The notes beneath the pieces were generated by a model. That model had not been told where the DNA came from, did not search any database, and saw only the letters and a program-made list of their open reading frames with translations. A program made the position numbers and the translations under genes. From assembly GCF_025994315.1 (NCBI RefSeq), contig NZ_BAQE01000002.1: a stretch of DNA of 64,000 nucleotides; one strand, given 5' to 3'. Below are positions 51,906 to 60,980 of this stretch, piece after piece. Position 1 is the stretch's first letter. Each line of letters opens with the position of its first letter. Origin of the DNA: Swaminathania salitolerans (GTDB taxonomy: Bacteria > Pseudomonadota > Alphaproteobacteria > Acetobacterales > Acetobacteraceae).

Positions 51906-51934
51906 TTGATCCCGGGCGCCGAACAGTCTATAAT
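51906..51934 (+). promoter_or_regulatory. Sigma-70-type promoter of halogenase-like gene
   Basis: TTGATC (51906-51911) and TATAAT (51929-51934) are separated by 17 bp, near the ideal housekeeping promoter. It is followed by a leader of about 140 bp to the ATG at 52082. Confidence 0.65.
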
Positions 51935-52081
51935 GAATGTTCTGCAAGGCAGGTATCACGAAATGTGATGGCCTCGTTCCGATCGATTTCGTGCATTCCT
52001 CCCCGCTGCCACACGGATCGACGGTGCGGTTCCGGTGCGGATACCGGAATTGCCGCCAGGAAAGAAAAAAGAGCAAGCAAC

Positions 52082-53656
52082 ATGTCCACCAGTGAAAGCG
52101 CGACGCCGGTCTATGATGTGCTGATCGTCGGCGCGGGTCTTGCCGGCCTGACCCTGTCGCAGCAATTGCTGGACGCAGACCCCGCGCTCAGGATCTGTCT
52201 CGTCCATAATCGCCGCTTCCCGAATGCGGAGAAGGTTCACAAGGTCGGTGAATCCACGGTCGAGATCGGGGCCTATTATCTGCGGGAAATCGTCGGATGC
52301 GGACATCATCTCGAGGGGGATCATCTGCGCAAGATGGGTCTGCGTTTCATCCGGACATCGCAGACCGGTTATCGGGAAATGGGGCTTCCGACCTATCCCT
52401 ATCATCGAACGTACCAGATCGATCGCGGGCGTCTCGAGAATCATCTTCATGAAAGGCTCATCGACCGGGTCACCTTGCTGGAGACGATGAAGGCGGTCGA
52501 TACGGTCCGTGAGGAAGATGCGTATCGCACCTGTGTCAGGGACCAGCGTGGGGCGCTTTCGACCCTGCGATCGCGCTGGATCGTCGATGCTTCGGGACGC
52601 GGCCGGATGCTGATGCGCAAATTCGGCCTCCAGACCGATACCGGGATCGATCATTCGGCGGTCTGGTTCCGTCTTGCGGGCAAGGTGGATATCAACGCGT
52701 TCATGACCTCGGAGCGCGATGACGATCCGTTCCGTGCGGTTCCGGATCGCTCGGCGAGTACGACGCATTTCGTCGGCAAGGGATATTGGGTCTGGATCAT
52801 CCGTCTCGACGAGACGGCGACGAGTATCGGGATCGTTTTCGACAATACCCTGCACGATCTTTCTGCGATGAGCAGCCATCCGCTCGCAATGGCATGGCTC
52901 GCCCGGCATGAGCCGAGGCTTCACGCCTATCTGGAAGGTGAGGAGTTCGAGCGGCTCGATTTCTCGATGATGCGGAATTACTCCTATCTGGCCTCGTGTT
53001 TTCTCTCGACGGATCAGTGGGCCGTGACCGGCGAAGCCGCCGGGTTCGTGGATCCGATGTATTCGAACGGGATCGATCTGATCGGCCTGACCAATACGAT
53101 GATCACCAATGCGATCACCGGGCGATGCGATCGCGCCGAAATCACGCGCATGAACGATCTCCTGCGCGACGTTTATCATGGCTTCATCGCCACCCATCGC
53201 GATTCCCTGCGCCGCTTCGACGAGTGGGACTATCTCTTCGTCAAGTCGAACTGGGACACCACATTCTATTTCCTGTTCATGTGCGTTCTCTTCATGAACG
53301 GAAAATTCGCGACCCTCGATTTTCCGCACGGTATCTATGCCCTCATCAAGGAGCTTTATGCGCTCCACGATGAGGTCATGACCTGTCTGCGCGATCCCGA
53401 ACGTATGGGGCGTTATGACGATCTTCCCGATTTCATCAGTCTCGTCGGGTCGATCCAGGATTACGCCAACAGGACCATCGTCTCGGCGGATCGGTCCGAT
53501 GCGGCGATCATCGCCAAACTCGAGCACAACGCGGATATTTTGCGGCATCTGGCGGCCTCGATCCTCGAGCGCAAGGATTTCGATGTGGAATTCCGCGCGG
53601 TGTTCGACCGTCTGGATGCGGGCATGGGCGCTGCCCCTGCGGTGCGGGCAGCGTGA
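52082..53656 (+). CDS. Flavin-dependent halogenase-like oxidoreductase
   Basis: This 524-residue FAD enzyme is related to tryptophan/phenolic halogenases. It has the Rossmann loop GAGLAG (17-22), GESTV (56-60), and Lys84 in LRKMGLRFI at the place of the chloramine-forming lysine. The halogenase signature WxWxIP appears as WVWIIR (236-241), with the proline lost. It also has VTGEAAGFVDPMYSNG, the second flavin motif. Halogenation is thus possible but not secure; a monooxygenase or dehydrogenase role is also open. It stands alone behind a strong promoter, with no obvious partner flavin reductase nearby. Confidence 0.7.
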   Translation: MSTSESATPVYDVLIVGAGLAGLTLSQQLLDADPALRICLVHNRRFPNAEKVHKVGESTVEIGAYYLREIVGCGHHLEGDHLRKMGLRFIRTSQTGYREMGLPTYPYHRTYQIDRGRLENHLHERLIDRVTLLETMKAVDTVREEDAYRTCVRDQRGALSTLRSRWIVDASGRGRMLMRKFGLQTDTGIDHSAVWFRLAGKVDINAFMTSERDDDPFRAVPDRSASTTHFVGKGYWVWIIRLDETATSIGIVFDNTLHDLSAMSSHPLAMAWLARHEPRLHAYLEGEEFERLDFSMMRNYSYLASCFLSTDQWAVTGEAAGFVDPMYSNGIDLIGLTNTMITNAITGRCDRAEITRMNDLLRDVYHGFIATHRDSLRRFDEWDYLFVKSNWDTTFYFLFMCVLFMNGKFATLDFPHGIYALIKELYALHDEVMTCLRDPERMGRYDDLPDFISLVGSIQDYANRTIVSADRSDAAIIAKLEHNADILRHLAASILERKDFDVEFRAVFDRLDAGMGAAPAVRAA

Positions 53657-53696
53657 GACGCGTCGTGTCGTCGGAAACGCTTGCGGAAAGATCTTC

Positions 53697-53756
53697 CCGG
53701 AATATGTCTGGCGGGAACATGTCTGGCCGGAACATGTCGGGCCGGGGTATGTCGGG
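53697..53756 (+). repeat. 15-bp tandem repeat, 4 copies
   Basis: CCGGAATATGTCTGG at 53697 is followed by close copies at 53712, 53727 and 53742. The array fills the gap between the halogenase-like gene and ade, ending 59 bp before the ade start. Confidence 0.88.
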
Positions 53757-53814
53757 TTTGTAAGTGCCCGCACCCCGTCCTATATGGTGGGACGGTTCAC
53801 AGCGGGAGCAGATG

Positions 53815-55536
53815 ATGCGCCATATACTCACCCAGCGGATCCGGCAGGGCGCGGGCGAAGAAAAAGCGGATCTCGTCATTCGCAATGTGCGGCTGTTCGA
53901 TTTGGTGACGGGAGAGCTGCTCCCGACCGATATCGCGATCTCGGGCGATCGCGTGGTGGGTCTCTTCGAACATTATGAAGGCAAGGCGGAAATCGACGGT
54001 GGCGGGCGTATCGCGGTCCCGGGATTTATAGACACGCATCTTCATGTCGAATCCTCGCTCATCACGCCCTTCGAGTTCGATCGCTGCGTGCTGCCGCATG
54101 GTGTCACGACGGCGATATGCGATCCGCACGAGATGGCGAATGTTCTCGGCGGCGGAGCTTTCGACTATTTCCTGAATTGCGCCAATCGCATGATCATGGA
54201 TCTGCGGATCAATCTCTCGAGCTGCGTTCCGGCTACGCCGATGGAGACATCGGGCGCCACGCTCTCGGCCGAGGATCTCGAGATCTACCGGCTCAATCCC
54301 AAGGTGATCGGCCTTGCGGAATTCATGAATTTCCCGGGCGTGATTGCCTGTCAGCCCGAATGTCTGGACAAGCTCGTTGCCTTTGCCGACGGCCATATAG
54401 ACGGTCATGCGCCGCTGCTGCGCGGACGAAGGCTCAACGGCTATCTCGCCGCAGGCATACTGACCGATCATGAGGCCACCACTGCGGATGAGGCGCTGGA
54501 AAAAATCCGCAAAGGGGTGACGATCCTCATTCGCGAAGGATCTGTCTGCAAGGATCTCGAAGCGCTCGCGCCGCTTCTGACACCGGAGACATCGCAGTTC
54601 TTCGCATTCTGCACGGATGACAGAAATCCGCTCGAGATCGCGCATGAAGGTCATATCGACTTCCTGATACGCAAGGCCATCGGCCTCGGCGTCGCCCCCC
54701 TCGCAGCCTACAGAGCGGCATCCCTTTCGGCCGCGCGCGCCTTCGGGCTGCGCGATCGCGGTCAGATCGCGCCGGGTCAGCGGGCCGATATCGTGCTTCT
54801 CGACGATCTCGATCGATGCGACGTGGCGCAGGTCTTCTCGGCCGGGCGGCTCGTCGATGACAGGCTGTTCGGCAACCGCCATGTCGTGCCGCCTGTCGGC
54901 TACGGAAGCGTGCGGCTGGCAAAGGCCGTGAAGCCGGAGGATTTCCGGGTGGCGGGAGCGGGAGGCGAGGTTCCTGTCATCGGTATCGTGCCGGGGCAGA
55001 TCATCACGGAACATCGTCGTTTCGAGCTGCCGGTCGAAGCAGGCATGATTCTTCCCGATCCGTCGCAGGATATCGCCAAGATATGCGTGGTGGCGCGGCA
55101 TGGCCGAAACGGCAATATCGGGCGCGGTTTCGTGCAGGGATTCGGTCTGGCAGAAGGCGCGCTGGCATCCTCGGTCGGACATGACAGCCATAATATCTGC
55201 GTGGTCGGCATGAGTGACGACGACATGGCGCTCGCGGTCCGGCGGCTGAACGAGACGGGCGGCGGGTTCGTTGCCGTTCGCGGGGGGAAGGTTGTCGCCG
55301 AACTCGCCCTTCCGATCGCCGGGCTCATGAGCGATCAACCTTATGAGCGCGTCCGCGACGATCTGATCGCCCTGCGTGAGCAGGTAAGGCAGATGGGTGG
55401 AACGCTCGAGGAGCCGTTTCTCCAGCTCGCCTTTCTGCCTTTGCCGGTTATCCCCCATCTCAAGATAACGGATCTGGGGTTGATCGACGTCGACACCATG
55501 ACCCTGTTATCCTGGGCAGGCAGTGAGACTGCCTGA
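53815..55536 (+). CDS. ade: Adenine deaminase
   Basis: This 573-residue amidohydrolase converts adenine to hypoxanthine. It has the metal site GFIDTHLHVESS, LPHGVTTAICDPHE, IDGHAPLLRG, and the C-terminal domain with ASSVGHDSHNICVVG. Length and motifs fit Ade rather than adenosine deaminase. ATG 53815 has GGGAG at a good distance; ATG 53812 is possible. It feeds hypoxanthine to the xanthine dehydrogenase encoded 10 kb away. Confidence 0.95.
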   Translation: MRHILTQRIRQGAGEEKADLVIRNVRLFDLVTGELLPTDIAISGDRVVGLFEHYEGKAEIDGGGRIAVPGFIDTHLHVESSLITPFEFDRCVLPHGVTTAICDPHEMANVLGGGAFDYFLNCANRMIMDLRINLSSCVPATPMETSGATLSAEDLEIYRLNPKVIGLAEFMNFPGVIACQPECLDKLVAFADGHIDGHAPLLRGRRLNGYLAAGILTDHEATTADEALEKIRKGVTILIREGSVCKDLEALAPLLTPETSQFFAFCTDDRNPLEIAHEGHIDFLIRKAIGLGVAPLAAYRAASLSAARAFGLRDRGQIAPGQRADIVLLDDLDRCDVAQVFSAGRLVDDRLFGNRHVVPPVGYGSVRLAKAVKPEDFRVAGAGGEVPVIGIVPGQIITEHRRFELPVEAGMILPDPSQDIAKICVVARHGRNGNIGRGFVQGFGLAEGALASSVGHDSHNICVVGMSDDDMALAVRRLNETGGGFVAVRGGKVVAELALPIAGLMSDQPYERVRDDLIALREQVRQMGGTLEEPFLQLAFLPLPVIPHLKITDLGLIDVDTMTLLSWAGSETA

Positions 55537-55603
55537 AGCCCGGTCGCCTGATGTTCCGTTTCCGGAATTCGATGCCCGACAGGTGCGTCGGGCAGATCAT
55601 CTC

Positions 55604-57109
55604 CTAGAAATGGGTTGTGAATTGACCGCCCAGTATGGCCGCGTCGCCGAAGGTCGTGGTTGCGCCGGGATGTTGCAGGTACTGGAAATCGAATTGTAAC
55701 GCCGTGGCGGGTGCCAGATGAACGCTGTAGAAAGCCTCATATACCTGTTCCCAGCGCTGCACGCCGTAAACGTCGCCCCACTGGTTCGAGACGAAGGGCA
55801 AGCCGAGCGCGACCGAGGATTCCTGTTGCAGTCGGATCGAGCGGCTCATGTTCATGTGCTGGAACATGATGCCGATCTGGTCCTGCGGGCGGTGCCAGGG
55901 GGCGCCGCTTTGCAGCAGGCCGATCCATTCGTGATCGCGCATGGCCACGACATTGCCCTGCGCGTACCCGACACCGCCGATGAGGATCAGACCGTTCGAA
56001 AGCCCTTCTCCGCTGCGCATCAGCATCTGGTCGAACATGAGCCAGCTCGACCAGACGCCGGATTGCATCCGGGCCGGCAAACCGCTCGCCTGATAGGAGC
56101 CTCCATAGCGATCCTCGTAGAGGTGAGGATAGCGCGAATTGTCGTACCAGGCGCCGATCTTGTAATGGCCGAGAAGCTTGTCCTTGCCGAAGGCCGGGTC
56201 CCAGCCGATTTCCACCTGGGAAGAAAGCTTGCCCAGCCCGTCCTGCGCGAGGGCCCAGCCCGAGATGCCGCCATTATAGGCATGGGGACTCACCGCGAAG
56301 AGCCCGCCCATAATGTAGGTTCGCTCCGTCGGGCGTATGCGAAGAACGGCCCCGATATTGGCCGAGGGCCAGTCTCTGCCGCCCGGGACATATTTCCCCG
56401 GAGCGAAATTGCCGCAAACGCTCACATTCATGAAGGAACAGGCGAGGGCGTCGAAGTTGAAGAAGGTCCCTGTCGGGATGACGCCGGCCGAGACGATGAT
56501 CCGGTCGTTCAGAAAGCTCTTGTCGGCATACATGGAAACGAGATGGGCCACCACATTGCCGCGTGACCCGTAGATCTGCTCCGGATTTGTGACGTAATCC
56601 CCGAGGGTGTGGCTGAAACTGTTTCCATGACCGTTCACGACCAGAAGATGAGTCCAGAACCCCTGGAGTCCGGCGAGTTTCTGCCAGTCGATATCCAGCT
56701 CGGCGGCGACCTGTCCGGCGAGGACGTGGTCGCGCGTGCGCCCTCCCGTGATGTTGCCCATGAATTGCTCGTTCACGGCGATATTGAGGAAGATGCCGCG
56801 ATCTTTCATCCAGCTTTGCGCGCCGCCCCAATCGCCGAAGAGGTGAGGGTTGCCATAGAGCGAAGGAACCAGCGGCCCGATCGGCACGGCCCCCTTGCCC
56901 GCAATCGGGAATCCCATGGCCTCGTAATCGCCCGCTTCGAGCGTTTTCGCCGTCTCGGACTGGGCCTGTGCGTTGCTCGTCGGGATCGTGCCGAGCGTCA
57001 GGGCGCACAGGACCGAAAAACCGAGTCGTCGGGCTCCGGTCCGTATGATCCGGCGACGGGAGGGCGCCGGCGCAGCATTGTCCTTTATCAACTCGAATAT
57101 GCCTCTCAT
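55604..57109 (-). CDS. oprB: OprB-type carbohydrate porin
   Basis: This 501-residue outer-membrane protein has a signal peptide ending near SNAQAQ (about 50) after a long basic n-region. The family start element LFGDWGGAQSWMKDRGIFLN is clear, along with strands such as NGHGNSFSHTLGDYVTNPEQIYGS and the terminal aromatic residue in FTTHF. OprB porins pass sugars across the outer membrane. It is downstream of nagA on the same strand (166-bp gap) and probably serves N-acetylglucosamine uptake. Confidence 0.92.
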   Translation of the reverse strand: MRGIFELIKDNAAPAPSRRRIIRTGARRLGFSVLCALTLGTIPTSNAQAQSETAKTLEAGDYEAMGFPIAGKGAVPIGPLVPSLYGNPHLFGDWGGAQSWMKDRGIFLNIAVNEQFMGNITGGRTRDHVLAGQVAAELDIDWQKLAGLQGFWTHLLVVNGHGNSFSHTLGDYVTNPEQIYGSRGNVVAHLVSMYADKSFLNDRIIVSAGVIPTGTFFNFDALACSFMNVSVCGNFAPGKYVPGGRDWPSANIGAVLRIRPTERTYIMGGLFAVSPHAYNGGISGWALAQDGLGKLSSQVEIGWDPAFGKDKLLGHYKIGAWYDNSRYPHLYEDRYGGSYQASGLPARMQSGVWSSWLMFDQMLMRSGEGLSNGLILIGGVGYAQGNVVAMRDHEWIGLLQSGAPWHRPQDQIGIMFQHMNMSRSIRLQQESSVALGLPFVSNQWGDVYGVQRWEQVYEAFYSVHLAPATALQFDFQYLQHPGATTTFGDAAILGGQFTTHF

Positions 57110-57275
57110 GATCGTCTGTCCCAGGGCGGCTCCCCTTGCGGAGGACCCTCATGGCGTCAGCCATTAACAGAAAGTCATGAATGAGCAACACTATCTTTAA
57201 CGACACAATGCCGTGTGATCATGTTACGGAAATATGGTCTTGTTGTGCAGAATCTCTCACAAGACGCGAGAAGCG

Positions 57276-58406
57276 TCAGACCCGCCAGGTCCGGTTCCCT
57301 CCTATCCAGACCTCCTCGAGCTGCAATGCGGAATCGAGCACGACGAAATCGGCCATTCGGCCCGGCGTGAGAGCGCCCCGATCGCTGAGGCCGAGATAAC
57401 GCGCCGGATTCCCGCTCAGAAGCTTGCTGGCTTCGGGAAGCGATGCCCCGTGAGCCACGGCGTTGCGCAAGGCCTGATCGAGGGTCAGAACGCTTCCGGC
57501 GAGAGAGCCATTCGGTAGCCGCACCACGCCGTCCCGGATCAGGACCTCCTGCCCCCCCAGCTGGCTGGGGCCGTCTTTCTGCCCTGCCCCCCGCATCGCA
57601 TCCGTTACAAAGACGAGACGATCGCGCAGGAGGCGCGAGGCCAGGCGGAAATTCGCGGGATGCACGTGATGCGTATCGAAGATCATTTCGGCATAGCTTG
57701 CATCATGGCACATAAGGGCGGTCGCCGGACCGGGGTTTCTGCCCTCGATCGGACCCATCGCATTGAAGAGATGTGTGCCTCCCGCCACGCCGCCACAGGC
57801 GCAGATACGGTCGATCGCCTGCCAGGCAAGATCGTGATCGGCCGTGGTGTGACCGAGGCTTACCCTGACTCCGGCGCGGGCAAACAGCTCCATCGCCTGC
57901 CCGGCATGAGGGATTTCCGGCGCCAGTGTGACGACCCTGACGCAGTCGAGCGCCAGGATTTCCCTGACGCGCTCGGGAGTCGGCTCGATCGTGAAAGGAG
58001 GCTGCGCGCCGAGCTTGTGCGGGCTGACGAAAGGCCCCTCGAGATGCGCGCCGTGGATGCGGGGCGAGAGTGGGGGCGGAGATTTCATGACCCCGGCCAC
58101 CGAGCCGAGCGCGGCGATAACATCCGGCCAGGGGCGGGTGATGGTGGTCGGCAGGATCGTGGTCGTGCCGTGACGCATATGGAACCGCGCAAGGGTGACG
58201 ATGGCCTCGGTTCCGTCCATCGTGTCGGCCCCGTCTCCTCCATGGACATGGCCGTCGATGAAGCCGGGCAGAATGTAGCGGTCTTCGCTGGCCGTTTCGG
58301 CTTCGACCGAGCGGATACGGGAATCGAATGTGATGCGCCCCGTCTGGATGCGGTCGGGAAGAACGATATGGCCTCTGAGATCGGACGTCCGGGAAGGAAG
58401 GGTCAT
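57276..58406 (-). CDS. nagA: N-acetylglucosamine-6-phosphate deacetylase
   Basis: This 376-residue enzyme releases acetate from GlcNAc-6-P in the cytoplasm. Metal and active-site motifs are GFIDGHVHGGDG, HLEGPF, VSLGHTTAD, GTHLFNAM, DTHHVHPANF and VTDAM. It starts 5 bp after the permease stop, so the two are coupled. Glucosamine-6-phosphate deaminase (nagB) is not in the window. Confidence 0.95.
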   Translation of the reverse strand: MTLPSRTSDLRGHIVLPDRIQTGRITFDSRIRSVEAETASEDRYILPGFIDGHVHGGDGADTMDGTEAIVTLARFHMRHGTTTILPTTITRPWPDVIAALGSVAGVMKSPPPLSPRIHGAHLEGPFVSPHKLGAQPPFTIEPTPERVREILALDCVRVVTLAPEIPHAGQAMELFARAGVRVSLGHTTADHDLAWQAIDRICACGGVAGGTHLFNAMGPIEGRNPGPATALMCHDASYAEMIFDTHHVHPANFRLASRLLRDRLVFVTDAMRGAGQKDGPSQLGGQEVLIRDGVVRLPNGSLAGSVLTLDQALRNAVAHGASLPEASKLLSGNPARYLGLSDRGALTPGRMADFVVLDSALQLEEVWIGGNRTWRV

Positions 58407-58411
58407 GAATG

Positions 58412-59692
58412 TCAGGCAGTCTGGCTGAGGCCTATGCGACCGTAGCGATGCGCATAGACGAGAATGACGAGATAGGCCGGGATCACGATGGCAGCGAACA
58501 TGGGCTGGAACCCGTATAGCGGCTTGAGCCAGACATAGAACTGGGGGACGATCGCGCCGCCGCTATAGGACATGACCATGACCGCCGAGGCCATGGCCGT
58601 CATGGCGCCTGCGCCGCGGATCGCGATCGGGAACAGGGTCGGCATGATCATCGCATTGGTGATCCCGAGAAGGGCGATGCAGAAGACCGAAGGATATCCC
58701 CGCGTGAAGACGGCGAGAAGCGTAAACACGCACCCGGCCAGACAGGAAATCTGCACATAGCGCTCCTGCGGAATGAAGCGCGGGACGATCACGAATCCGA
58801 GGATATAGCCGACGAGCATGCAGCCCAGCGTGAGCGCCGTGAAATATTTGGTTTCGTCGAGCGGCAGATTGAAGCCTTGTCCATAGGTGCCGATGGCATC
58901 TCCCGCCATGACCTCGATCCCGACATAAAGGAACATCGCGATGAAGCCGAAGACGAGATGAGGCTTGAAGAAGGCGCCCGTTTTTCCGGGGGAATTCCCG
59001 ATCGGCGGGGCCTCCAGATTGGGAAGCGGCACGACGAGCACGATGGCCGCGATCAGCACGAGCAGCGCTGCCATGGCGAGATAGGGCCCATACAGGGCAT
59101 GGACGAAGGTGCCGAGGATCGCCTCGCGTGCCTGCGGGTCTGTGGCTTTGGCTGCCCGTTCGGCGACGTCGCCCACATTGCGCATGACCATGAGACCGAG
59201 CACGATCGGGGCGAGGATACCGGCGGTCTTGTTGCAGATACCCATGACGGAAATGCGCTGGGCCGCGCGCTCCGGCGGGCCGAGAAGACTCACGAGCGGG
59301 TTGATCACGACCTGCATCAGGGAAATGCCCGCGCCGAGCACCAGAAGCCCCGTAAGGGCTCCGGAATATATCCGCCATGCAACGAACTGCCCGAAAAGCG
59401 CGACGCCCAGAGCCGAGACGAGAACCGACAGGGCGAGACCCTTCTTGAGTCCGAGGCGTCTGGCCAGCAGAGAGGTCGGAATGGAAAAGAGGAAGAACGA
59501 GAAATAGAAGACGAGCGGAATGAAAAAGGCACTGAACTCGTCGAGAGAAAAAGCGACGCGTACGAAAGAGATGAGCGGTCCGTTGAGCCATGTCACGAAA
59601 CCCATGGCAAAGAAGATGAGCGCGGCGACGCCGAGCGCTCCATAGCCATAGGACCCGACGAGCCGGTCGTCGGAAGAGGGCACCTTGGTCAT
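58412..59692 (-). CDS. MFS sugar permease, FucP/NagP-like
   Basis: This 426-residue inner-membrane transporter has 12 predicted hydrophobic segments. Its sequence fits the fucose/glucose-galactose symporter group (FFAMGFVTWLNGPLI near the N terminus, GICNKTAGILAPIVLG, TRGYPSVFCIALLGITNAMIMPTLFPIAI). In a NagA-kinase operon it most likely imports free GlcNAc, as NagP does elsewhere. Confidence 0.9.
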   Translation of the reverse strand: MTKVPSSDDRLVGSYGYGALGVAALIFFAMGFVTWLNGPLISFVRVAFSLDEFSAFFIPLVFYFSFFLFSIPTSLLARRLGLKKGLALSVLVSALGVALFGQFVAWRIYSGALTGLLVLGAGISLMQVVINPLVSLLGPPERAAQRISVMGICNKTAGILAPIVLGLMVMRNVGDVAERAAKATDPQAREAILGTFVHALYGPYLAMAALLVLIAAIVLVVPLPNLEAPPIGNSPGKTGAFFKPHLVFGFIAMFLYVGIEVMAGDAIGTYGQGFNLPLDETKYFTALTLGCMLVGYILGFVIVPRFIPQERYVQISCLAGCVFTLLAVFTRGYPSVFCIALLGITNAMIMPTLFPIAIRGAGAMTAMASAVMVMSYSGGAIVPQFYVWLKPLYGFQPMFAAIVIPAYLVILVYAHRYGRIGLSQTA

Positions 59693-59750
59693 GTCGGTCG
59701 ATCCTCACCCTGAAGGGCAATCTGTTTATTCAAATAATAAACTATCTGGA

Positions 59751-60719
59751 TTATAAGAAAGAAGCTCCGATCAGGCCAGCGTCCTGACCAAGTTCCGCTT
59801 TCACAATAATCGGCGCTGTGCCGGAGCGCAGGATCTTGTGTCGGACCGCCTCGTCCAGCGCGTGAAGAAGCCTGTCGTCCGAAGCGAGGCCGCCCCCTGC
59901 CACGATGCGGGTGACGCCGGTGGTATTGATCGCGACCGCGAGCGCATCGCTCACGAGGGCGATATAGCGGTGCATGGTATCTCCATAGCGCGCGGGAGCC
60001 GACCGCCACCCTTCGAGGATGGCCCGGCTGTTCCGGGCATCGCCCGTCAGCCATTCGTGCAGACGCTCGAGCCCCCGTGCGCCGCCGAGGGTGTCGAGAC
60101 AGCCCGTCTGGCCGCATCCGCAGGGAAGGCAGGGATAATGCGTGTCTCCTGGCCTGACCAGCGGACCGTGGCCCCATTCGCCGGCAAGGCCATGCATCCC
60201 CTGGACGAGGGAAGAGGAAATGATCAGCCCCCCGCCGATACCGGAACCGAGGATGATGCCGAGCGCCGAGGCATGATGCCGCGCCGCGCCGATACGCGAC
60301 TCCGCGAGTGCGAAACAATCCGCGTCATTGGCGATCCGCACCGACATGCCCAGCCGCTCGGCGAGGAGTGGCCGAAGGGCCACGCCCTTGAGACAGGGTA
60401 TGTTGGCGGCGAGGCAGAGATCGGTTTCCGGGTCCTGGAGTCCGGCGAGAGAGATATGCAATGCGCCGGGATCGACTCGACATTCCTGCCTGTCTGCCTT
60501 CTCCAGGCTGGCCGCGATCAGGGCGCACAGAGTGGCGATGAAGCGTTCGAGATCGTCGCCGGGCGTGGGGCTTCTTTGTTCATGCTGCGGTTTATGGGTG
60601 TGGTCGATCCGGGCAACACGCATATAGGACCCACCAATATCCGCGCAGAAAACGGCCTCTCTTCCGGGATTGAGAGGCGGGTTCGGCGTCGATCTGGAAG
60701 ATGACAAAATATTTCCCAT
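59751..60719 (-). CDS. ROK-family sugar kinase (probable GlcNAc kinase)
   Basis: This protein of about 322 residues phosphorylates a hexose with ATP. It has the phosphate loop ADIGGSYMRVA, the catalytic NDADCFA, GIGGGLI and the zinc motif CLPCGCGQTGCLD. There is no DNA-binding N terminus, which separates it from the ROK regulator opposite. GlcNAc as substrate is inferred from the nagA neighbour. ATG 60719 and ATG 60740 are both possible starts. Confidence 0.9.
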   Translation of the reverse strand: MGNILSSSRSTPNPPLNPGREAVFCADIGGSYMRVARIDHTHKPQHEQRSPTPGDDLERFIATLCALIAASLEKADRQECRVDPGALHISLAGLQDPETDLCLAANIPCLKGVALRPLLAERLGMSVRIANDADCFALAESRIGAARHHASALGIILGSGIGGGLIISSSLVQGMHGLAGEWGHGPLVRPGDTHYPCLPCGCGQTGCLDTLGGARGLERLHEWLTGDARNSRAILEGWRSAPARYGDTMHRYIALVSDALAVAINTTGVTRIVAGGGLASDDRLLHALDEAVRHKILRSGTAPIIVKAELGQDAGLIGASFL

Positions 60720-60847
60720 CTTTCTACTTACAAAAATCATGAAAAACTAAAATCGTGATTGATCGAAGAGATATCGTCATTTGAGGTGTCCGCTTTTCCT
60801 TTTTGTGATCGTGAATCACATCGCCTTGCTTATGGACATCTTCCTCT

Positions 60848-60859
60848 TCGTTTCGCTAG
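60848..60859 (-). promoter_or_regulatory. Candidate ROK-regulator half site, kinase side
   Basis: Read towards the kinase gene, the sequence is TAGCGAAACGAA. It matches the site before the regulator gene (60963-60973) except for one inserted base, and the two copies face their own genes. Confidence 0.4.
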
Positions 60860-60926
60860 TATAAAATCTGACTCCTGAGGCAGGTCCGGCTGGAACCGGC
60901 CTCTGCTATTGTTCGAAACCTGTAAG

Positions 60927-60955
60927 CCGGGTTTTTTCACCCTAGAAACACCCGG
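60927..60955 (+). other. Hairpin in the leader of the ROK regulator
   Basis: CCGGGT pairs with ACCCGG around a T-rich loop, 26 bp before the regulator ATG. It could affect expression of the regulator operon. Confidence 0.3.
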
Positions 60956-60962
60956 GTTAGTT

Positions 60963-60973
60963 TAGCAAACGAA
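60963..60973 (+). promoter_or_regulatory. Candidate ROK-regulator half site, regulator side
   Basis: TAGCAAACGAA lies 8 bp before the regulator ATG. With flanking bases it forms the small palindrome GTTTAGCAAAC. It is a good candidate for autoregulation. Confidence 0.45.
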
Positions 60974-60980
60974 ATAGAGA

